Source of the DNA: Elephas maximus indicus
Lineage: Eukaryota > Chordata > Mammalia > Proboscidea > Elephantidae
DNA length: 64,000 nucleotides
Reading direction: 5' to 3'
Assembly: GCF_024166365.1 (NCBI RefSeq)
Contig: NC_064834.1
Location: forward strand, 55,408,001-55,472,000
Made by a program: the position numbers and the translations under genes. This document shows positions 1 through 10,370 of this stretch, one piece after another. Within the stretch, counting starts at the first letter, position 1, and every line of letters starts with the position of its first letter. The notes under the pieces are model-generated. The model ran no database searches. It was not told where the DNA came from and saw only the letters and a program-made list of their open reading frames with translations.

Positions 1-1578
1 CAGTCCTGGAGGAGGAACTGGGTGGCAAATTAATAGCACCACTTCTATAGCAAAGCCCATTTTCTGCAGGCCAAATGACAATTTAAAATTTGTTAGTAAA
101 ACCACACAGTTAGCCCTTTTTAAAGACAGCTGATAATATAGCTAAGAACAACATAGGCTTTTGGCTCTTAACCCTTGACTCTGGCTTTGGATATTAAAAA
201 AATTGACAAATATCACTTAATTGCTCGTTTTCCTGCGTGCTTAACTTCTCATGTCAAGCAAATTTTAAAAGATGAAATATCTTTTTTATCAGAAACATCA
301 TGGCTCTATTTTTTTTAATAAAAAAAAAAAACACAAAAACCCTGCTTCCTCCCACTCATTGTTCAAAATTCTTACTGAAGGGCTTTTAAATCCTTCGGTT
401 AATATTCTGCGTGCTCTTGGGAATTAAAGGGATACTGAATTTTTCCTTCTGTGAAGCACATAAATACATAACACTTGGTCTCCACAGAAACCCTCATTCT
501 TTAATAAAAATAATGTTTTATTGACGCTGAAGAAACACATCACCTTACAGAGCTTTTATATTAATAATTGAGCTAGTTTGCCTTGCCAGCTCAATAAGGG
601 GGTGAGTAATTTGAAAATAACTCAGTTGGCCTGGTTTATAGGAGTATACCACACTGCAAATTCATTTATCTGGAGAACCTGGATGCTATCAAAACATAAT
701 AGAACATAACCTCCCTTTGGGAAACTAAATCATGTGGCTTGAGGAGGAGACAAAAGAAAGCTCTCTGGAAGAGAACTAAGGCTTCTGAGTTCGCTGGTGT
801 AGCAGGATCAGTCCTGGAGCTGATGGCGGTAATACTTGGCTTCAAAGCACTCTTTATCCTTTAATAATTCCCTAATCCTTGTCGTTATGTGAACCAGCAA
901 ACATTTGAAAGACAAAGCTGTAGAATGGAATTAGGATGGACCCCTGAGTGAGGCAGAAAGTTTTTAAGGGAGCAAAGGACTCACGGCGGCGTTCCACTCG
1001 AGGCCTACGTTTTGTGGAATTTAGGAAGTACCAATCAGAAGCAAAATGTTTTACAAATCTCAATATAATTATCAGTGTTAATCATGGGTATAAAAACTGC
1101 CAAAGTGGCTTCCAAGTTGTAGGCAGGGTCATAAAAAGAGGAAGCCCTTTCCCAGTGGTGGTTCACAATTATCTGTGGGAGAAATTTAAGGGTAGCCACC
1201 ATTTGGATTGGAAGCTGGTGGACTTATTTCCAAGTTGTGTTTACATAGTATTCCACGTAAGATTGAGAGAAACTATAATAGTTCCCCACTTCAAAGAATG
1301 AGAGTGTGGTTGCCAATAGTAATAATAATGATGCTAAAGCCTACTCAGGTCCCTCCTCTGTGCTGCCATTGTCCTTTCCTATGAAATTGGATTTTCAATG
1401 AACATAGTTATAAGTGAGGGGCCATTTTTTAATATTTTGCTTAGTGACCATGAGTTTCAACTTATTCTAGCTGCACAGTGATAATGTAACCATGCATTTA
1501 TTATCATTAGAGCAAAGCTATAAGTTGTCTTTGAATAAGATACAAAATCACAATAATTGATTATAACCATTAGTTAAT
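1..1578. other. Intergenic, no gene seen
   Basis: AT-rich sequence without recognisable coding exons. The longest ORF (948-1301, plus) has no family resemblance and no splice context. No young repeat is visible. Confidence 0.6.
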
Positions 1579-1748
1579 TAAACCCATTGCCATCGAGTCA
1601 ATTTTGACTCATAGTGATCCTTTAGGACAGAGTAAAACTACCCCCATATAATCAATTATAGGGTTTCCAAGGAGCTGCTGGTGGTTTCGAACTGCTGACA
1701 TGTTGGTTAGCAGTTGATTGCTTTCACCACCGTGTCACCAGGGCTCCT
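1579..1748 (-). mobile_element. AfroSINE-type SINE, antisense
   Basis: It reads from the RTE-like tail complement (cccattgccatcgagtcaa) to the head complement (ccaccgtgtcaccagggctcc). It is a short-form copy with a partly duplicated centre. It lies directly beside an L1 3' region. Confidence 0.85.
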
Positions 1749-1749
1749 T

Positions 1750-2690
1750 ATAAAAAAAAATAGTATCCATAAAAAAAAAAAAAAATTTTTTTTTTTTTAG
1801 GTACATACAAATACTAATATATATATTTGTATAGGCACATATATCATTGAACACACAAACACGGAAACTCCTCAGACATAACAAAACACCTTCCAAGACT
1901 GATTTTTGGGTTCGAAAGCTTAGGATCTTAGTCTCATGGGACAACTCAGACAACAAGCATAACACAGTTCATAAAAATTGTGATCTGCTTCCTAGTGAAG
2001 AGAGTAGCATCTGGGGTCTTAAAAGTTTGCTAGCAGCCATCTAAGATAAAACTACTGGTCTCTACTCACCAGGAGCAAAACAGTAAGAAGGTAAGCAAAA
2101 GTTCAGAGAAGACACAAGTTAACAAGTCTGCACAAGCCTCAACTTATTTACCCTGAGACAGAAGAATTAGCTGTGGCCCAGCTACCAACACTGACTGTTC
2201 TGACTGGGGTCACAATAGGTAGTCCCAGGAAAAATGGGAGAAAAATGTGGAGCAAAACTCAAATTCTTAAAAAAAAAAAAAAGCCAGGCAAACCGGAACA
2301 GTGGAGAACAGAGGATTCCCTGAGACTCTTGCCCTGAGACACTCTTTAAACCTAGAACTGAGCCTATCTCCTGAGATCACCTTTTACTGAAATAGCACAG
2401 TGGCACACAAAATAAAGGATATTACCTGTAAGATCAGTGCCATACTTAAAAACCATCTTTATAATACCAAAAGGTCAACAATTACTCAAAAGCAAAGATG
2501 AGATAATAAAGGGGCAGGGAAACTAGAGTACTGGAAATGGAACAAAGCACAATTAAAGAGAATGTTGATACATTGTGATAAATATAATTAATGTCACTGA
2601 ACAATTTGTGTGGAAATCGTCAAATGAGAACCTAACTTGGCTGTGTAAACTTTTGCCAAAAATATATATACATATAAAAGTAAGGTACAT
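1750..2690 (+). mobile_element. L1 3' UTR copy, sense
   Basis: This is homologous to 32906-33890 and to the antisense L1 copies at 5873, 24878 and 38400. They share the 'ggggtcttaaaa...agcagccatctaaga' block and an end near '...ctgtgtaaactttt'. It starts with an unusual A15T13 tract (1771-1798) followed by a (TA)-rich stretch. There is no intact coding sequence. Confidence 0.7.
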
Positions 2691-4615
2691 ACAACATGTT
2701 ACAATTATTTTAGGCTTTCTCTTAAAAAAAAAAAAACTCTGTTAAAAAGTAATTATAGATTTCAGTATTTTAAAAGTTGTAAATGACAACAATAGAGTTT
2801 ATTTTTAAAATGCAATGGGGGTATTCAGGAATCTCTAAAAGAGGCTGTTGTAAAAGGTGATAGTACCTGGGTGGTTCAGGAAAATCCCCTGAAGCAGTGG
2901 GGTAGACAACAGCCTCAGAAATGAAGGGTTGGGGCACTAAGTCCTTAAGGAGAGAGTTGATAGGAAGAACAGAGTATAGACTCTTAGAATCCTAGGGTGC
3001 AGAGGAATCTTTAGAATTCACTCAATCAAACCCCTCTTGTTTTAAAGGACGTATCTGAAATGCCAGGAAACAGAACAGAGCCTAAGAAAGAACAGAAAAG
3101 AGAACACCCTGGATGCTTCGATGGCTAAACTGAGGTCTACGTCACAAGCCAGGGCTGTCACTTTCTTATGTCACTTTTGTTTAAATTAGAAAAATGTATC
3201 CTTTCCGGGCAGACACAGATTCACAGGCCCTCAGACCAATTAATAAATGTCACTTGGATTTCAGGCTTCTTCTACCCCTATTGGCTGTGTGCTTTCATGT
3301 GGTTCACAAAAGTCATGCAAGTGGTCTTGCTACAGCCAAAGAGAAATTTAGAAACCAGGATTCCTATCTCATTTGTTTTGGGAGTGTGGTGATTATAGCG
3401 AGCACAGCTGAAACAGAAAAGTTCAAACAGAAAAGGACTTTTCCAGCAACCAGGGATAGATGGAGTAGATGAAGACTTGACAATGAGGTCATGGGATGAA
3501 AACTAGGTGCTGTTGATCCAGGATATGGGTGAAATAATGAAGACTAATGGAAGAATTGTATTTCCAAGAGTGAGATTCAAGTGGAGGATCTTAAAGGCTA
3601 AGGGAGGATGGTGACAAAGGGTACCTGGAAAACTCTTCAGTATCTTAGCCTTCATACAGTTATACCTTGACTCTTTAGCATTTCTATTCTAAAGTTCTCT
3701 CACACTAAAGTGATATATCTGAGCTGAGATATGGGGGAACTGAATGTGGAGGGGGGTGGGAAGGTTGAGAATTGGTGTTTGATAGGAAACCCAAAACAAA
3801 ACCTCCATTTGATTTTGGATGATGGCAATAAAGAATGAACTTGAGTTTCCCCAGAAATGAGACAGGACATAATTTCTCAATTTCTCTATTCAGTTCCATG
3901 TTGTTTTTAAGTTGCAAATGGATATGCAATTTTTTAACAGTGTATTAGAAATATGTTGTCTAGTTCCATTTAAGATCAAGTGAGAATTTAAGGAAATGTG
4001 GAAAGCACTCCATAGCATTCAACTTTGAAATCAAAGTATACATTGCTGCTATTACTCTCTAAGTAAAAGAAGAATTTAGGTTTTTTTCCTTTTTTGAACT
4101 TATATAGGCATTTATTATGACCTCAGAGATTTTTCAATAACTTCTGAGGTGCCGTATAAGCTCCTTAACTCTAAAACTTGTCAAGCAATGAAGGAAATTT
4201 TCATTAGTCAAATTTAGAAAGGCTTGTATGATTTTAGGATATTTCATTTTATTACCAAAATGAACAGTATGACTTTATATATATGAACTTTCAAATTAAA
4301 ATTGCTCTGGTATTAAGTCTCTGCAATTTGAAGGATTAGAATTTCAATCACTGAAGTACTAAAAGGTTAGTCTAGGTTTTCTTAAAGTCTGATCCATGGA
4401 ACACTAGTCTTACAAGGTGGCAGTTTAAAATACAGATTCTGGGGTTTAAAATGCTTCAGAAACCCTGGATACTCTTGAGCAGAAACACAAAACACCTCTG
4501 CCCATTAAAAGTTCTGCAGTGAGAGAAAATTCAAAAACTTTATTTCACCCAGAGTTTCCCAAATTTATGTGACTATAATACTCCTTTTTTAAAAAGTAAA
4601 TTTTTAATTCACACA
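2691..4615. other. Intergenic, mostly unique sequence
   Basis: I see no gene. A MIR-like remnant may lie near 2990-3065 (rabbit-eared 'gaatcctagggtgcagagg...aaacccctc' pattern). The ORFs at 3168-3472 and 3689-3929 lack family features. Confidence 0.5.
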
Positions 4616-4800
4616 ACATTATTCCAGTTATTCATTGCTGCTTCACAAAACTTCCCCAAAATTCTGTGGCTTAATTTAACAGCAACCATTTATTTAAATT
4701 GTGAATCTGCAATTTGGGCAAGGCTCCGTGGGGAAGGCTTGATGCTGTTCCACCTGGCATCAGTCGGAGGGGTAGCCTGACTAGGGGCTGGAAGATCACC
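4616..4800 (-). mobile_element. Old MLT1/MER-like repeat relic, antisense
   Basis: The string 'ttattcattgctgcttcacaaaac...gtggcttaatttaacagcaaccatttattt' is the well-known mammalian repeat pattern of this type. It is strongly diverged and the subfamily is not assigned. Confidence 0.45.
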
Positions 4801-4829
4801 TTCAAGATGATTCAATTACATGAATGACA

Positions 4830-5250
4830 AGTTGATGCTCACTAGGGTTGGTGTTACCCAGTGCAGTAACTCATGGTGTCATCCTCTCCATCTCCCGCCC
4901 CCACCATGGACTACCAGCAGGCGAACTGCCCCATCTCCCTCACAGGAGGAGTAGCCCACCCCCGCCCTACCCCCATGCGGGTCCCCCACACGAGGCTCCC
5001 TGAAACACCCCTTTTCCATTGGGGGGCGGGGAATGATGAGTTACCGCACTGGGTGATGAATGACACCAACCCTAGTGATGCCACTGCCTTGAAGGCCACT
5101 TCCCCTGTGGCACCAGCCCACCCGCTGCTGCTGACCCTGGGGTCATTTTGGTGTTACCCCCTCTGGCAGTGTTGGGGTGCAGTCTACAACCTCCTCCATC
5201 TTCCCTGGGACGCCACTGAGCTGGAGCTCAGTGAGGACTAAGGGCCTATG
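4830..5250. repeat. GC-rich block with imperfect inverted repeat
   Basis: A GC-rich island of about 400 bp in AT-rich surroundings. Arms at 4841-4873 and 5037-5076 are inverted copies of each other, the second with about 7-8 extra bases. The plus-strand ORF 4873-5241 spans it but is not recognised. It may be an old non-autonomous element. No TA or longer flanking duplication was found. Confidence 0.5.
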
Positions 5251-5502
5251 GCCTTGGTTCCTTTCCACACAGGTCTCTACCTGGGCCTCTCTGTGGGTTG
5301 TATGGGCTTCCTCAAAACATGGTGGCTGGGTTCCAAGAGTGTGTCCTCAGTGACAGGTCTGGAAACTGGTACAGTGTCACTTCTGCTGTATTCTACTTGT
5401 TAAGCAGTCACAGATACAAGGGTCAAGGGGAGGGAACATAGGTTTCCTACCTATTGATGGAACGTGTTTCAAAGAATTTAGGAGCTATATATTAAAAATT
5501 AT

Positions 5503-5632
5503 AGGTCACCAGGTGGAGAAAACAGTAAAGTACTAACCTAAAAGTTGGTGGTTTGAACCTTTCCAGCCAAGAAAACCCTATGGAGGAGTTCTACTCTGTA
5601 ACATATGGGGCCACCATGAGTTGGGATGGCTA
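5503..5632 (+). mobile_element. AfroSINE-type SINE, diverged
   Basis: Recognisable head (caccaggtggagaaaacagt), middle (gaaaaccctatggaggagttctactctgt) and tail (ccaccatgagttgggatggc). Heavily mutated compared with other copies. Confidence 0.65.
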
Positions 5633-5814
5633 TGTGTTATAAGTTTATTAAAATTACACATAGCAAAAAATGCACATATTGTAAGTGCAGAGTTTAGTGA
5701 AGTTTTACACAATAAACCAGCACGTTTTAATCAGCATCCAGAAGCCCCCCTCTTGCTCCCTTCCAGTCATTACCCCCTTAAGGGTAACCACCTCCCGGAC
5801 CTCTAAAACCAAAG

Positions 5815-5872
5815 GTTAGTACAGGGTTTTTCAACCTCAGTGCTATTGATGTTTTGGAGTAAATAATTCTTT
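5815..5872 (+). mobile_element. MER5A-like hAT DNA transposon, left part
   Basis: The string 'tttttcaacctcagtgctattgatgttttgg' is the MER5A start. It continues after the L1 insertion at 7236-7280 ('ttattgtgggaagttgtcctgtg'). Confidence 0.65.
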
Positions 5873-7235
5873 TTTTAGTTTCTTTTTTTTTTTCATAATT
5901 TTTATTGAGCTTTAAGTGAACGTTTACAAATCAAGTCAGTCTGTCACATATAAGCTTATATACACCTTACTCCATACTCCCACTTACTCTCCTAATGAGT
6001 CAGCCCTTCCAGTCTCTCCGTTCGCGACCATTTTGCCAGTTTCTAACCCTCTCTACCCTCCTATCTCCCCACCAGACAGGAGATGTCAACACAGTCTCAA
6101 GTGTCCACCTGATACAAGTAGCTCACTCCTCATCAGCATCTCTCTCCTACCCATTGTCCAGTCCCTTCCATGTCTGATGAGTTGTCTTCGGGAATGGTTC
6201 CTGTCCTGGGCCAAAAGAAGGTTTGGGGACCATGACTGCCGGGATTCCTCCAGTCTCAGTCAGACCATTAAGTATGGTCTTTTTATGAGAATTTGGGGTC
6301 TGCATCCCACTGATCTCCTGCTCCCTCAGGGGTTCTCCGTTGTGCTCCCTGTCAGGGCAGTCATCGGTTGTGGCCAGGCACCATCTAGCTCTTCTGGTCT
6401 CAGGATGATGTAAGTCTCTGGTTCCTGTGGCCCTTTCTGTCTCTTGGGCTCATAGTTATCGTGTGACCTTGGTGTTCTTCATTTTCCTTTGATCCAGGTG
6501 GGTTGAGACCAATTGATGCATCTTAGATGGTCGCTTGTTAGCGGTTAAGACCCCAGACGCCACATTTCAACGTGAGATGCAGAATGTTTTCATAACAGAA
6601 TTATTTTGCTCCCCTTAAGCCATAGTCCCCAAACCCCCACCCTTGCTCCGCTGACCTTTGAAGCATTCAGTTTATCCCGGAAACGTCTTTGCTTTTGGTC
6701 CAGTCCAGTTGAGCTGACCTTCCGTGTATTGAGTATTGTCCTTCCCTTCACCTAAAGTAGTTCTTATCTACTAACTAAGCAGTAAATAACCCTCTCCCAC
6801 CCTCCCTCCCTCCCCTCCTCGTAACCACAAAAGTATGTGTTCTTCACAGTTTATACTATTTCTCAAGATCTTATAATAGTGGTCTTATACAATATTTGTC
6901 CTTTTGCCTCTGACTAATTTCGCTCAGCATAATGCCTTCCAGGTTCCTCCAATGTTTCACAGATTCGTCACTGTTCTTTATCGATGCGTAGTATACCATT
7001 GTGTGAATATACCACAATTTATTTACCCATTCATCCGTTGATGGACATCTTGGTTGCTTCCAACTTTTTGCTATTGTAAACAGAGCTGCAATAAACATGG
7101 GTGTGCATATATCTGTTCGTGTGAAGGCTCTTGTTTCTCTAGGGTATATTCCGAGGAGTGGGATTTCTGGGTTGTATGGTAGTTGTATTTCTAACTTTTT
7201 AAGAAAACGCCAGATAGATTTCCACAGTGGTTGTA
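5873..7235 (-). mobile_element. 5'-truncated L1 insertion with 18-bp target duplication
   Basis: It reads antisense, from the poly(T)/3' UTR at 5880 to the C-terminus of ORF2. The minus-strand frame at 6871-7098 carries the L1 ORF2 end (FIAALFTIAK, WKQPRCPSTDEW, IMLSEISQRQKDKY). An 18-bp direct repeat (tggagtaaataattcttt) flanks it at 5855-5872 and 7236-7253, which is direct evidence of target-primed insertion into a MER5A element. Confidence 0.92.
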
Positions 7236-7280
7236 TGGAGTAAATAATTCTTTATTGTGGGAAGTTGTCCTGTGTGTAAG
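7236..7280 (+). mobile_element. MER5A-like DNA transposon, right part
   Basis: Continuation of the MER5A split by the L1. It is cut off by the SINE at 7280. Confidence 0.6.
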
Positions 7281-7485
7281 GATCCCTGGTGGTGCAATGG
7301 TTAAGTGCTCAGCTACTAACAAAAAGGTCAGCAGTTCGAAACCACCAGCCACTCTGGTGGGAGAAAGGTGTGGTAGTCTGTTTCCCTAATGATTTACAGC
7401 CTTGGAAACCCTATGAGACAGTTCCACTCTGTTCTATAGGGTTGCTATGAGTCAGAATCCACTTGCCAGCAGTGGGTTTTTGAGT
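7280..7485 (+). mobile_element. AfroSINE-type SINE, long form
   Basis: Head 'ccctggtggtgcaatggttaag' and an extra internal segment of about 45 nt (gagaaaggtgtggtagtctg...), then the shared tail 'ggttgctatgagtcagaatc'. The long form is generally more diverged in this window. Confidence 0.85.
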
Positions 7486-7515
7486 ATTACATATTTATCT
7501 AAAACCAAAAACAAA

Positions 7516-8072
7516 CAGAAAAACAAATCCATTGCCATCCAGTCAATTCCGACTCATAGTGACCCTATAGGACAGAATAGAACTGCTGTATACGATTTCC
7601 AATGCTGTAAATCCTTACGGAAGCAGACTGCTGCCAGCCATGTCTTTCTCCTTTGGAGCTGAGACAGCCCCCACAGTACTGCATTAAATCCTGTATTCCT
7701 TGCTGGGCTTCCTCCCCTCCAGCTTTGCATTTGAATTCTGCTTTTACATAAACTCCATTTGCACCTGAGTAGTAATGTGCTGACATAATTTATATGAACT
7801 CCCTACTTATAAACCCCTTTAAAAGTAATCTGCCTGCCTGCCCTTGGCATGCACTCTTGGCAACAGAAGCTCTGGCTGACTCCTTTTCCTTGTATAACAA
7901 AATAAAGGTGCCTTTCCTGTTCTCCCACCGTGGTCTCTCATTTATTGGACAATACAAGCCATGCTGAGCAAGAGCCTGGGGTTTCCACCCTGTAACAGAG
8001 CTTCTAGCGGCTTTGAACTGCCAACTTTTCCATTAGCAGCTGAGCGCTTAACCACATCACCACCAAGCCTCC
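7516..8072 (-). mobile_element. AfroSINE-type SINE, long form, split by an LTR
   Basis: The tail half lies at 7516-7659 and the head half resumes at 7998-8072 (ctttgaactgccaactt...ttaaccacatcaccaccaagcctcc). The 338 bp between them are a later LTR insertion. Confidence 0.8.
7660..7997 (+). mobile_element. Solo LTR of an endogenous retrovirus, 338 bp
   Basis: It begins TGAGACAGCC and ends CCTGTAACA, and carries an AATAAA signal near 7901-7907. It is flanked by the 4-bp duplication GAGC (7656-7659, 7998-8001), as in ERV1-type integration. It interrupts a SINE, so it is younger than that SINE. No internal viral genes are present. Its orientation follows the polyadenylation signal. Confidence 0.8.
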
Positions 8073-8089
8073 AATTATTTATCTAAACC

Positions 8090-8248
8090 CCACTAAATCA
8101 TGAGAATATAAATTCCATGAGGCTGTGGGTTTTTTTTTTTCTCTTGTTTTTTGTCTCATTATGACTGAATCCTCAGTTCCTAGGGTACTGCCTAGTATGT
8201 AGTAGAAAACTGATAAATATCTGTTGACTGAATGAGTGAATGAATAAA
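8090..8248 (+). mobile_element. L2 3' end
   Basis: The pattern 'aattccatgaggctgtggg...gtactgcctagtatgtagta...aatatctgttgactgaatgagtgaatgaat' is the canonical L2 LINE terminus. Confidence 0.75.
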
Positions 8249-8270
8249 AGACAACTAACAGCAACAACAT

Positions 8271-8442
8271 GGAAACCCTGGTGGTGTCGTGGTTAAGTGC
8301 TACGGCTGCTAACTAAAGGGTCGGCAGTTCAAATCTGCCAGGTGCTCCTTGGAAACTCTATGGGGCAGTTCTACTCTGTCCTATAGGGTCGCTGTGAGTT
8401 GGAATCGACTCGACAGCACTGGGTTTGGTTTTGGTTTTTGGT
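8271..8442 (+). mobile_element. AfroSINE-type SINE, short form, 13-bp TSD
   Basis: Well-preserved short form. A direct repeat aacagcaacaaca flanks it at 8257-8269 and 8443-8455. Confidence 0.92.
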
Positions 8443-8458
8443 AACAGCAACAACAACA

Positions 8459-8652
8459 AGGAGCACTGGTGGTGCAGTAGTTAAAGTTGATGGTTGGAAC
8501 CCACGAGATGCTCTTGGGAGAAAGATGTGAGAGTCTGCTTCCTTAAAGATTACAGCCTTGGAAACCCTATGGGGCAGTCGTACTCTGTCCTATAGGGTCA
8601 CTATGAGTTGGAATCGACTTCAGGGCAGTGGGTTTGGTTTTTTTTTTTTAAT
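8459..8652 (+). mobile_element. AfroSINE-type SINE, long form
   Basis: Head 'ggagcactggtggtgcagtag', a deleted middle of the tRNA-like head, internal 'gggagaaagatgtgagagtc' and a tail ending in a T-rich run. Confidence 0.88.
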
Positions 8653-9351
8653 GACAGCAACAATTCTAAGTAGTTACTTATAGAGTCAACTTTGTCATGT
8701 TTATTTTTGCATTCAGCTGAGCCCTCGATCCCAAATCATCTGGTTCATTTTTGTTAGAAATGGCCATTTTATGAAGTTCACATCCATATAAAACACGAGC
8801 ATGTACGTGCCTCTAATAGGAATCTATATTAGTTAATTTCCTCCTGTAGCAACATGAAATATGAACGATGGAAATATAAAAGATTGTGACTTGTCAGACA
8901 AACAGGCAGTATCTCGTGACTGTGTTAATGATTTACCGTAATAAGCCATGAATTGTTGTTTGTAATTGCTGTGATAGCTTTGGGGAAGAGGAATGTGCAG
9001 TAACACAAACACTTCATTAAAAAACTGGGAGAGGTCCTAGGTACTAAAAGATTCAAAGAGGAAAAAAAGAAGTGGACAAGACGGTAGTAAGAACCTGGAA
9101 AGTTCTTTCTTGACAGAGGAAACCTGAAATTTCCTTTTGGAAGATAGCCACTGATATTATCCTGAAAGTGTCCTCCCCCAAGCCCTACATATATACATGT
9201 GGCAGGATTTCCCACCTTATTAGTAAGTTTCTCAAGAGTTACCCCAAGAACAGTTTTCAGTGAAAATAGGGTTCTCAATGAATTTTGACAGAAGTGCTCT
9301 TCATTTTTGATTTAGGAGATAATATTGGAGCCATTATACCTTGTCCTAGAA
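8653..9351. other. Intergenic, no feature recognised
   Basis: Mostly unique AT-rich DNA. The minus-strand ORF 8925-9278 (117 codons) has no recognisable domain. Confidence 0.5.
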
Positions 9352-9977
9352 TGTGACCCAGCTGGGGCGGGACTCACAAGGACACACAAGGACTCACAAG
9401 GACGCATGAACTGGGCCCCAAGGTAAAAAGACAATAGCTACGACAATCTTGGAAAACATCTTTTAGGGAGCCTTTCACATAAATCATAAATAGCACAAAA
9501 GACCCACAGTCTTTCCACTCTTATCTTTTTCTATTAGCATTTAGTGAATAGTAAGATTTGTTGACTGTCGTTACTGAAACCTGTGCCAATGATTGTTAAG
9601 AAAGACTATTCAAAACGTAGGATCACAGTTTCTAGCCAATCTGTGAAAAGGTGAAGCTTTCAGTGGTTTTGCCAATTTGTGATGTTAACATAAACTGATG
9701 ATTCTGTAATGTTCCTTGGACTCTGGCAGTCATGGCTGTGGCAGCATGCTTGTCCATTTTCCCATTCTTGCCTACTCCGTAATTTTTGGACAGGAAAGAC
9801 ATGGCTCTGGCAGCATGCTTGTCCATTTTTCCATTCTTGCCTATTCTCTAGTATTCCTTGGACTCAGGGAGACATGGCTCTGGCAGCATGCTTGTCCACT
9901 TCCCACTTTTGCCTCTTTGAACATATGCCAAATAAAACTTTCTTTTTGCTTTACTATAACTTTGTGATGCTTTTACA
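9352..9977 (+). mobile_element. LTR-like element, 626 bp, with 6-bp TSD and internal tandem repeats
   Basis: It begins TGTGACCCAG and ends CTTTTACA, and is flanked by CTAGAA on both sides (9346-9351, 9978-9983). AATAAA lies at 9931-9936, near the 3' end. A 6-bp duplication with TG...CA ends is typical of ERV2/ERVK-type LTRs. It contains three ~70-bp tandem units and a short CACAAGGAC repeat cluster at 9375-9405. No coding region for viral proteins is present. Confidence 0.7.
9729..9918 (+). repeat. Three tandem ~70-bp units
   Basis: The core catggctctggcagcatgc starts at 9731 (with one change), 9800 and 9873, giving periods of 69 and 73 bp. Each is followed by ttgtccattttcccattctt. The two overlapping ORFs here simply read through the repeat. 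Confidence 0.85.
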
Positions 9978-10084
9978 CTAGAACGTTTTGAAATTCCTAA
10001 CTACATTTATTTACTTTCCAGTTACTCTCATTCTAAAAATGGACACAATTACCTTACTACTATAAGGCAACTAAAGCTTAGGGG

Positions 10085-10292
10085 GAGGATTCCCTGGGTG
10101 GCACAATCGGTTAAGTGTTTGACTGCTACAAAAGGTTGGCAGTTCAAACCCACCCAGACACGCCTTGGAAGACAGGTCTGGCGATCTGCTTCCTGAAAGG
10201 CCACAGCCTTGAAAACCTTATGGAGCAGTTCTACTGTGCACACATAGAGTTATCATGAATCAGAGTTGACTCAACGGCAACAAACAACAATA
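10085..10292 (+). mobile_element. AfroSINE-type SINE, long form, old
   Basis: Head 'ggattccctgggtggcacaat', middle 'gcgatctgcttcctgaaagg', tail 'gactcaacggcaacaaacaacaa'. It shows many changes from the younger copies. Confidence 0.8.
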
Positions 10293-10370
10293 ACAAAGCT
10301 AGTTGTTGTTATGTGTCATTGAGTAGGTTGAATTTAACAATTGCAAGAGCTCTTAGAGATCATATGGTCT

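Noticed and set aside
948-1301. 117-codon plus ORF
   Set aside because: No family resemblance and not part of any recognisable exon structure. It is likely a chance ORF in intergenic DNA.
5916-6413. 165-codon plus ORF
   Set aside because: It runs antisense through an L1 3' UTR, and similar frames recur at 24987, 38438 and 43872 in the other L1 copies.
8271-8345. tRNA-gene-like heads with A- and B-box strings (as in all SINE copies)
   Set aside because: They are followed by the SINE body and RTE-like tail, and do not form a complete cloverleaf. They are SINE promoters, not tRNA genes.
9709-9981. Two overlapping 83-90-codon ORFs
   Set aside because: They read through three tandem DNA repeats inside an LTR. 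No evidence of protein function.
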